Made by a program: the position numbers and the translations under genes | Part shown: in pieces, positions 56,535-64,000 of the stretch | Numbering within the stretch: position 1 is the first letter of the stretch | How the letters are laid out: each line of letters starts with the position of its first letter | DNA from: Aplysia californica | Lineage: Eukaryota > Mollusca > Gastropoda > Aplysiida > Aplysiidae | Length of the DNA stretch: 64,000 nucleotides | Assembly: GCF_000002075.1 (NCBI RefSeq) | Contig: NW_004797546.1 | Span: 95,682 to 159,681, forward strand | Reading direction: 5' to 3' | Notes under the pieces: generated by a model | Databases searched by the model: none | The model's input: the letters and a program-made list of their open reading frames with translations, nothing else | Told to the model about the DNA's origin: nothing

Positions 56535-56653
56535 CAAAATTTAGGACATTTAGGAGGATGGCTACTTCCACCCAGTCTGTCAGGGCCAACCGGTGCCAAG
56601 TGGGATACAATATCCCAGTAGTAGTAGTAGTAGTGGTAGTGGTAGTGGTAGTG

Positions 56654-56684
<31 letters not shown>

Positions 56685-56821
56685 CAGCAGCAGCAGCAGC
56701 AACTCGGATAACAACAACAACAACAATAAAATAGAAACGACAACACCACACTCGGGAATCGAACTCATATCTTTTGCGTGCAACGGCGAAGAGTCTGTAA
56801 CCACCACACCACAGACGGCGG
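56535..56821 (-). repeat. tRNA-headed SINE family B carrying an AGT/GGT/AGC microsatellite
   Basis: Body CACCCAGTCTGTCAGGGCCA and GGGATACAATATCCCAG, then AGT/GGT/AGC trinucleotides (56616-56700) where other copies have short A-rich sequence, then ACAACAACAA and the reversed tRNA-like head (CTCGGGAATCGAACTC, CACCACACCACAGAC). The microsatellite arose inside the SINE. Confidence 0.7.
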
Positions 56822-56856
<35 letters not shown>

Positions 56857-56869
56857 TGTGGGTGTGTGT

Positions 56870-56917
<48 letters not shown>

Positions 56918-56918
56918 C
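56822..56918. repeat. GT microsatellite
   Basis: GT repeats with GGGT interruptions abutting the 5' end of the reversed SINE-B. Confidence 0.95.
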
Positions 56919-57119
56919 TGTGTACGTTTGTGCGAATGATTGTTGCGGGGCGTCATGAGTATTAGGTGACCCATCCACGGGCGCGATAGGCCCTCGGCTC
57001 ACTGCACGTGCGCCACACGATGGCTTCGCCTGTCGGACAGCGGGAGTTACATAGTGTAATGGACTTGCGGACAACCGGCTCATTGTGGTTTCCTGGCAAC
57101 AGGTGGTCGGCTGTGCCTT

Positions 57120-57170
57120 TCATTATTATTATTATTATTATTAATATCATTATTATTATTATTATTATGA
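57120..57170. repeat. ATT microsatellite
   Basis: ATT repeats with one AATATC interruption. Confidence 0.9.
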
Positions 57171-57349
57171 GTAAGGAAAGACCCTGCCTCTATATCTGTA
57201 AGTGGGTGGAGTTTGTTGTGGTGTCTCATGTCGCTCTTTTATTATCATCTTGTTGTCCAAGTATGCCTGTCACCTTCCCCCCTCCCCCCCCCCCCCCAAA
57301 AAAAAAATACATCGTATGTCTTTGTCTCTATTTCTCTCGCTCCCTCTGT

Positions 57350-57452
<103 letters not shown>

Positions 57453-58369
57453 TCTCTCTCCTCATTTTCTCTTTCTCACCTGAAGCGGTTCATCACTCTT
57501 GTGACTGCAAGCTGGTTATCCGTTAGCCGAAAAACACTGCCGCCTACAGCGACCTTTCCTCGCTTAATACTCCGCCCTGCAACCACTAACCACAACAGTG
57601 TGTCCGAAGTGAAGGCCGTGAATGGGCCGGAATGCCCTACTGTTGAGGGCGACCACACTGCCCAGCGCCCGTAGACAAAGGGATACGCATTGGTCTACGA
57701 GTAGTTGGTCTAACGTTCTCTACATTATAACATTAAGACAATGAGTTAGCGAACTTTCACAAGTACAAAGGCCCGTGGGGTGGTGCACTGAATGGTTTTT
57801 TAAAACAACAACATCGGCGAAAGGAAAACTCTTATTATCCTGTACCAGTGAGTGGCTCACGGATATAATCTGTTTTATCAGCATCGCCTGTCTCAGGGAA
57901 ATAGCTGATAACAACACTGCACTGCTTAACTCCGTGATTTTTTGTTTGCTTTTTTTTTTTTGGACCATATTTGTTTTTTCTTTCTTTTCACTAACACTAA
58001 GCGACTTATTAGGCTTTCCGCCAACGCTCACGAGGGGCCGTTAAGCGTATGTTATGTGATGCGGTCTCAATGCTGCTGATAGATTTATCTCGAAAAGCCC
58101 TTCAGTATCTTATTACTATCGCGTTGATGCTTTGGTCGACATCTCGAAACTTAATTTGTTTTAATTAAAGTAGATATGGATGAAGATCAATGGGTTTGCT
58201 TGTTGAGAGAAATTTACGCAAAGGATTGTAATTGTAGAATGTTTCTCGTTGGCGTGGACACCGATTTCCTTGACTGTGGTTTTAGTTGTGTGTAATCTTT
58301 TTTCTGAAGGGAAGAGGACGAGTGCGTGTACACTTGTATATGTGCGTGTTTAGGGAGAGGGTTATGAGA

Positions 58370-58397
58370 GAGAAGAAGAAGAAGAAGAAGAAGAAGA

Positions 58398-58453
<56 letters not shown>
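58370..58453. repeat. AGA/GA purine microsatellite
   Basis: GAA repeats followed by GA repeats. Confidence 0.95.
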
Positions 58454-58454
<1 letters not shown>

Positions 58455-58686
58455 GAACTTCATTTGTTGGGATACTCGCCCTTCTCAAACAACATATAAA
58501 ACATAATGTCCCGATTGGTATTAAGTAAACATTTCAGAACAGTTTATGTTGTTTTTTCTTTTAGAATATCTTTTTTTTTCGCTTATCTGAACCTACTAAT
58601 TTTTAAGAGGCACGAGTATTATATGCACATATATATACATATGCCAAAATTGAGGTGCACAGACACCAAAAACAGCTAATCTAATC

Positions 58687-58953
58687 TTGGGAGTAGATGT
58701 TAGTATCTGGGAAGAAATAGCTGAGGACAGGAAAACATGGAGGAAAATGATAAAGGAAAGAACTATAATGCTAGAGAGCAACCTTAGAAACAACCAGGCT
58801 GAGAAGTGCCAACGACGAAAGGAAAATCGTGGAAATACAGAGCTTCGATCTACGACACTGACATGCAAGCACTGTGACAGAATCTGCGCTTCAAACATAC
58901 GAAGAATTAGCCATGCAAGAAGCTGCATGAAGACAACCTTGAGACCATCTTAA
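58687..58953 (+). pseudogene. 3' end of a non-LTR retrotransposon (LINE) ORF2
   Basis: Reads VSIWEEIAEDRKTWRKMIKE ... NLRNNQAEKCQRRKEN ... LTCKHCDRICASNIRRISHA RSC. The pattern of a D-R-x-x-W-R segment, a basic stretch and a terminal CxxCxRxCxSxIxxxxHxRxC zinc knuckle is that of the C-terminus of LINE reverse-transcriptase proteins in invertebrates, as I recall. No reverse transcriptase domain is present, so it is a 5'-truncated copy. Confidence 0.7.
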
Positions 58954-59653
58954 GCTAAATTGACCGTCTGCATAGACGAAAAGAGCCATATATAGTTGCC
59001 ATACAGTGCGTAAGAAACGTATATAGTACGGAGGTTTTTTTTGTAGAATCGGGGAACGTATATATTTTATGTCGGAAAATATGGCAATGTATTCTCAGTT
59101 TTTCTGTTTTGCTCCTCACAGACTTGGCAATGCTAAAGGGGAAAAAAAGAAGAATTTTCAAGACTGGATTTGCTATCATTAATGTAAACGAACCCCATAA
59201 GTCAACTGGGAAGATAGCTTGCATTTGAGTTGGTTTAAGGGGTGGGGGAGGAGGGGGGTACTTGTAACTTGGCCAGGCCCATGGTGTGGATGGAATCTAA
59301 TTTTTGTTGTTGTTGTTTTAGGTGTTTTTAAAAAAAAGTTTTTAAGTTGCAGATGTATGAAAAGCGTTTACATGTCGATTTAAAAAAAAATAATTTTTAA
59401 CTTTAAATGAATGTATACTTGATACACTGATCCTCATAAACTGCAAACAATCATGATATGAAACTCATTCTCCACAGCAGCTGTTGGAAAAAACCCCACT
59501 TATTTCAGTGGATTTGTCATACGATCAGTCTGAATTTGATAAGGGCGTTTCTGAAAGATTTTCCGAAACCATTGTCGCTGACTCATAGACATTTTGGTAT
59601 TCCAATCTTGTTTGAAACGAGTTACTAAACAATACTTCATCGTATTAAAGAAA

Positions 59654-59655
<2 letters not shown>

Positions 59656-59736
<81 letters not shown>

Positions 59737-59740
59737 CGCA
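59656..59740. repeat. GT/GA microsatellite
   Basis: GT repeats with one ATGT, then GA repeats. Confidence 0.95.
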
Positions 59741-59974
59741 GTTTTATTCCAGGCAGGGCATCTCGGGCGATGTTGAGTTTTTTTCCAATCCCTTCCAAAT
59801 TGAGATTTTCCCCCCCAAATTTTAATTGATGAGCTTGTCCTTTTTTGTTTTGCTTTTTCATTTGTGTCTATTTTTCTTTTGTTTCTTTTTTAAAAACTAT
59901 TATTCTGTTCACTTACGTTGTGTTTTTAAAAGTTGTGACCTTCATATCTGGGGGGATTTCTGTCACCACCACCC

Positions 59975-59994
59975 TCTCCCTCTCTCCCTCTTTC

Positions 59995-60076
<82 letters not shown>

Positions 60077-60110
60077 CCCCTCTCTCTCTCCTCTCTCTCT
60101 CCCAGTCTCT
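59975..60110. repeat. CT microsatellite
   Basis: CCCT/CT-rich, pure CT in the centre, directly before a family A tail. Confidence 0.95.
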
Positions 60111-60185
60111 CTATGCTATTCTCTAGTAGCTTTGCCGCCTATAAGCGTGTTGCAAGTGCTGTAAAACTCTTACTAAAATTAAAAC

Positions 60186-60188
<3 letters not shown>
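60111..60188 (+). repeat. Repeat family A, 3' part only
   Basis: CTATTCTCTAGTAGC, GTGTTGCAAGTGCTGTAAAA CTCTTACTAAAATTAAAACT, then a CT microsatellite as the tail. The truncated 5' end and simple-repeat tail fit a retroposed copy. Confidence 0.7.
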
Positions 60189-60267
<79 letters not shown>

Positions 60268-60300
60268 TGTGTGTGTGTGCGTGTGTGCGCGCGCGCTTGT
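60189..60300. repeat. CT/GT/GC microsatellite
   Basis: CT, then GT, then GCGC dinucleotides. Alternating GT/GC is a Z-DNA-prone sequence. Confidence 0.93.
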
Positions 60301-60805
60301 GCGGTAGAGACAGGTCATCGTTTACTGTTATCTCGTACAAATGTATCCATTATAATATATACAAGCGATAAAAAAAATGTACCCCTTTCTGAATGGGGAA
60401 ACAAACAAGTCTTAAGAGTCTATTTACGTGAGTAATTTAAGTTATAAGGTACTCTAAAAAGTAGGCCATGTTATTAAAACAAAATTTTATTGCTTAAATT
60501 ATTGTTCACAGCACTTACGACCCCCCCCCCCCAAAAAAAAAAAAAAACCAAAAAAAAAAAAACATTTTTCCCTGACAACATGTTGGATTTTTTTGTATTC
60601 TTTCTTTGGGTTTTTTAAAAAAAGAAGTTTACCCCTGTGTTAACCAAAAGCTGCAACAACACGAGATTTTGCCACTCAAAAGACTGGATTTTATCCCACT
60701 ATCAAATAGTGGTACCTCTTTTTTTTTTTTAAATCGTCAGTAAATAACGCTCGCCATTCTTGTCATGTGCTGCCTTGTTATCTTATATTAATCTGACTCG
60801 GTTGT

Positions 60806-60966
60806 GCTCTGGTGTGGTTTGCTCCTTCTTTCCTATCAGACATGATCTGTTGTCCTTTTCTCCCCTCCTCCCATTTTGTGTTTGTTATTCTCTTGCATCA
60901 CGTCTAATCTTCGGCACTTATATGACATTATTGTGTTGCAAGTGCCGTAAAACTCTTACCAAAACG
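60806..60966 (+). repeat. Repeat family A, copy
   Basis: GTGCTCTGGTGTGGTTTGCT, CACGTCTAATCTTCGGCACT, GACATTATTGTGTTGCAAGT GCCGTAAAACTCTTACC. One of the least diverged copies. Confidence 0.75.
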
Positions 60967-61599
60967 AACTGACTCAGCTGTCTCGAGGTAACTCTGATAT
61001 TTAAGCGCTGTAACCTCGGTGTCCTATTAATTGAAAACAAGTAAAGACACCTTAGCAGAGACTGAGCCCACCATTTCGGAACTTCATGGTGACCGTAAAG
61101 ATGGTTCCAGTATGGAATTTCTATCTGCTATTACAGTTACAGTTAATTGTTATACTAAGTTTGCATGTAATACACTATTGGACACTATCATATGCACTTT
61201 TTTCTACTAATCAGATGACGCCAATCTCTTATAAATGGGCAAGGGGGAAAAAAAGAGAAAAAAACAAAAAACAAGTAAAGGGTTGGCGTTAAGTCAGCAC
61301 CCCACAAACCGCCCATTGTTTGCCTGCCATGTGGCTAATCATAAGTGCATCGCGGTGTTCAAAATTACAGCGGCACAGTGTATCTCATTAGATTATAGAT
61401 ATACACTACCGCTGAGATTCCGAACCACACGATTTAGATAAGCTGTGAGGACAACAGTTGCAGAGGAAGAATGGGGGTGATTGATTACCTCTCCCCGTCT
61501 ATCTGTTTTTGTTCACCACGCGACAGTAAGCTGGCCGTTGTCTCTGGTGAAATGGCGTGGCTTTTCTGAGTTTCTCGCCCTTGCTGACGAAAGACGTGT

Positions 61600-61621
61600 C
61601 CCCCCCCCCCCCCCCCCCCCA
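61600..61621. repeat. C homopolymer
   Basis: About 20 uninterrupted C, possibly unreliable in length. Confidence 0.9.
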
Positions 61622-61726
61622 CTGGGAAGATGATAATGTTTTATTGAGTGTTCAAGCGCTTTTTTAAAGCCCAGTTGTAAGAAATGGGAAGATATTTTGT
61701 TAAGTGCAACAATTGTTTAATTTTTT

Positions 61727-61800
61727 AAAAAATTAATTAATTAATTAATTAATTTATTTATTTATTTATTTATTTATTATTATTATTATTTTTTAATTTT
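61727..61800. repeat. AATT/TTTA simple repeat
   Basis: TTAA repeats, TTTA repeats and TTA repeats in succession. Confidence 0.9.
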
Positions 61801-61964
61801 TGTTTTTGTTTTTGGGGGGGTGAATTTCAAGCTTGGGGAATATAACATATTCTTCAATGTAGCTATTTTTGGCGGAATGTAAGTATGTCACGGAGACCAG
61901 ACTGGCAGGGTCAAAACGGGCATGGTTCCCACTGAAGTTGAGTTGTGTTGACGGAAAGAGATAG

Positions 61965-61966
<2 letters not shown>

Positions 61967-62004
<38 letters not shown>

Positions 62005-62075
62005 TGATGATGGTGATGATATAATATATAGCATTTGTGTAGCGCATATCCCCGCTCTACAGCAGGCACTAGACA
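61967..62075 (-). repeat. SINE/LINE 3' tail with AAT microsatellite
   Basis: On the minus strand: CTGTAGAGCGGGGATATGCG CTACACAAATGCTATATATT, then ATC and ATT repeats. It resembles the tail of the SINE at 23262-23621 (GAGCGGGAATCTGGGCTATA GAAATGC). Confidence 0.6.
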
Positions 62076-62564
62076 TTTATAGTACATCCCCGACGGCCAT
62101 AATAGAAGAATACCCGTTCCCGTGGAAAGCCACGTCACTGAGGGACACACCCCCCCCCCAATAAAAAAAAAACTATTTAAAAAATCACGATCTCGTTCCA
62201 GTAATAAAATCCCTTGAATAAAAGCATTCCTTTTGTTTGTCCCACAGTCCGAATTTATCTGTGTTGATAACTTAACTCAATTAATGGCACATTGACCTTT
62301 CAGGAGCTACGCAGCGGTGCTAGTCTTCTAATGTCTATCACTATCAGAGGGTTGAGGATTCTAATGTCTAAGGGCTGAGGGCTTCGGTGCCACGCCGTTA
62401 GAGTTCGAAACCTCGAACTGGTGATACATTTTTTAATGCCAAAGGAAGTATGCCATCTATGATTTTGTCATAGCTGAAGCTGCCCTCAACATTCAGGAGA
62501 GAGCTCCGATGTTGATTCACAACGCCGTGGTATTGGGGTAATCGGAGATTAGATACAACCTTGT

Positions 62565-62960
62565 TGTTTTGGTGTTTTACGGCGCTCGCAACTGCATACA
62601 GTCATATGAGCGCGCGAGACACATTAAACATTTTCATTTGGTAGGAAATTTTGAATTTTGCCTGGGTGGCAGCCGAAGCCTACTCTTATCGATTTTTGAC
62701 CACCAAGGGATCTTTAACGTGCACAACTTGCACACGGGACCTCCGAGATTTTTCACCCCTGTCCGAGGAGACTAGGTGTAGATCTTTCTTTTTACCAGAA
62801 GATCAGGGGTGTGGCTGAAAGACAGCAGTAAGAGGGAGCCAGGGAGTAGCAGTAGAAAGGCTGCCGAAAGAGTCGGGAGTCCAGACGAGGGGGCAAAGGA
62901 GGTGAGGGGGTGGGGGCGGAAAATGGAGGCGAAAGAAGACGACATAACATTGCGAAGATA
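62565..62960 (+). repeat. Dispersed repeat family C, copy 2
   Basis: Same block order as the copy at 3950-4376, in the other orientation: CTCGCAACTGCATACAGTCA, TTGACCACCAAGGGATCTTT AACGTGC, CACACGGGACCTCCGAGATT, CCAGAAGATCAGGGGTGTGG, GGCAAAGGAGGTGAGGGGGT. ERN1 intron 4. Confidence 0.7.
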
Positions 62961-64000
62961 TCCAGTCTGAGACTGTGTGACAAAGTCAAACCAAACTAAA
63001 GAGAAAATAAATAGATAAAAATAACCGCCAAACCCCAACAACACCACCTCCATTTATCGGCCCGTGTTATTTAGGGGACTAAAAAAAAAGGGGGTGGGGT
63101 GGGGTTTCTTGGAATCTAGTCTAATATGTGTTGTATGTCTGCCCATCTCTCTGTCTTCTGTCTTTATATCTGTCTCCTTCTCTTCTCATAGCTTCCTTCT
63201 ATATCTTTTGTAATCCCCGCACCATTACGTTTCGCGACCTTGACATCGTATCAGTTAATCGTATATTACTTGCCGAGGATAGCTTTCCCCCAAGCCTACT
63301 CCACCTTCGAACGTGCACCTCCATGAGCTATGCTTTCCGGTCCACACTCCACACGAAAGAACGTTGTATAGGCCTACATCAAGGACCTTAACCTCCTTGG
63401 CCTACATGAGTGGCTTGCTCGTAATTCGTAAACAATCGCTTCATGCATGGAATACAAAACGGGAAAACGCATGTGGGATCAGTCATACAACTACTAACAG
63501 TTTACTACACATGCGAACACACAGACTTACACTCACAAACTGACACAAGGTCACCCCCCCCCCTTTTTTTTTTGCGCGTGTGACGCAGATCGGAAGTGTT
63601 GCGACGAAGAACTGTTTTCTGTCGTTTGGAAATGAGTAAAGACCGAAGTTACGTCTTTGATTTTGGAAACGATCAGTTAGGAGACCGAAAGAAAAGAGAA
63701 CAAAGTAATGTTGAATAATACTAAGGTGTAAAAGGGGGAAAGGGGAGACAAAGGACATTTTTTAACTGTTCAGCTTAGGCAGAAACAACAATGAAACGGG
63801 GGGGGGGTAGCTATGTATCTGAACGATTGTTCAGCCCATCGGGGTAAATGCCCAGCTCTCTGATCAGCATTCTGTTTTTGCGTTTCAATCCTTATAATCT
63901 ATATTATGTACTCATTTTGTAACATCAAGTTTTGGTATGGTAGTGAACAGCTTACAGCTCTCGAGACCACGCTGAGCAGCAGCAACAGTAGGAGTAGGAG
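62961..64000. other. No gene seen (ERN1 intron 4)
   Basis: Mixed sequence with a C/T run (63556-63571) and a G run (63799-63807). None of the short frames resembles the next ERN1 exon, which should resume the luminal domain. Confidence 0.5.

Overview
The window is animal nuclear DNA, most likely from a marine mollusc and perhaps a gastropod. The evidence is intron-rich genes with metazoan-type splice sites, two proteins that align along their length with human sequences I remember, tRNA-headed SINEs, many short inverted-repeat transposons, and very long CT, GT and AT microsatellites. The species cannot be named from the sequence alone.

Two host genes are present, arranged head to head. On the minus strand a complete TEX2 coding sequence (ER-anchored SMP-domain lipid transfer protein) runs from 36564 to 20585 in nine coding exons, about 1055 residues. 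On the plus strand the first four coding exons of ERN1/IRE1 (the unfolded-protein-response sensor) lie between 42343 and 54598, and the gene leaves the window on the right. The start codons are 5.8 kb apart. TEX2 and ERN1 are also neighbours in human, as I remember it, so this is probably ancient linkage of two ER genes.

Layout. 1-20.5 kb is downstream of TEX2 and has no recognisable host gene. It holds SINE-like repeats, copies of a ~440-bp MITE family, a PIF/Harbinger-like MITE, a 1.2-kb inverted-repeat element with a PHD-like terminal exon, and an hAT-like element. 20.5-36.6 kb is TEX2; its 6.4-kb fifth intron carries a 4.3-kb inverted-repeat transposon coding for a large uncharacterised protein with a cysteine-rich tail, with a 100-N assembly gap inside that coding region. 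36.6-42.3 kb is intergenic and contains nested foldback elements. 42.3-64 kb is ERN1 and its introns, filled with MITEs and, from about 52 kb on, long pyrimidine/purine microsatellites, a minisatellite, SINE copies and a LINE remnant.

The most notable non-host items are the 4.3-kb transposon and its protein family, the four-copy MITE family, a pogo-like MITE ending 24 bp before an ERN1 exon, and matching flanks of the N gap that suggest the gap is an assembly overlap rather than missing sequence.
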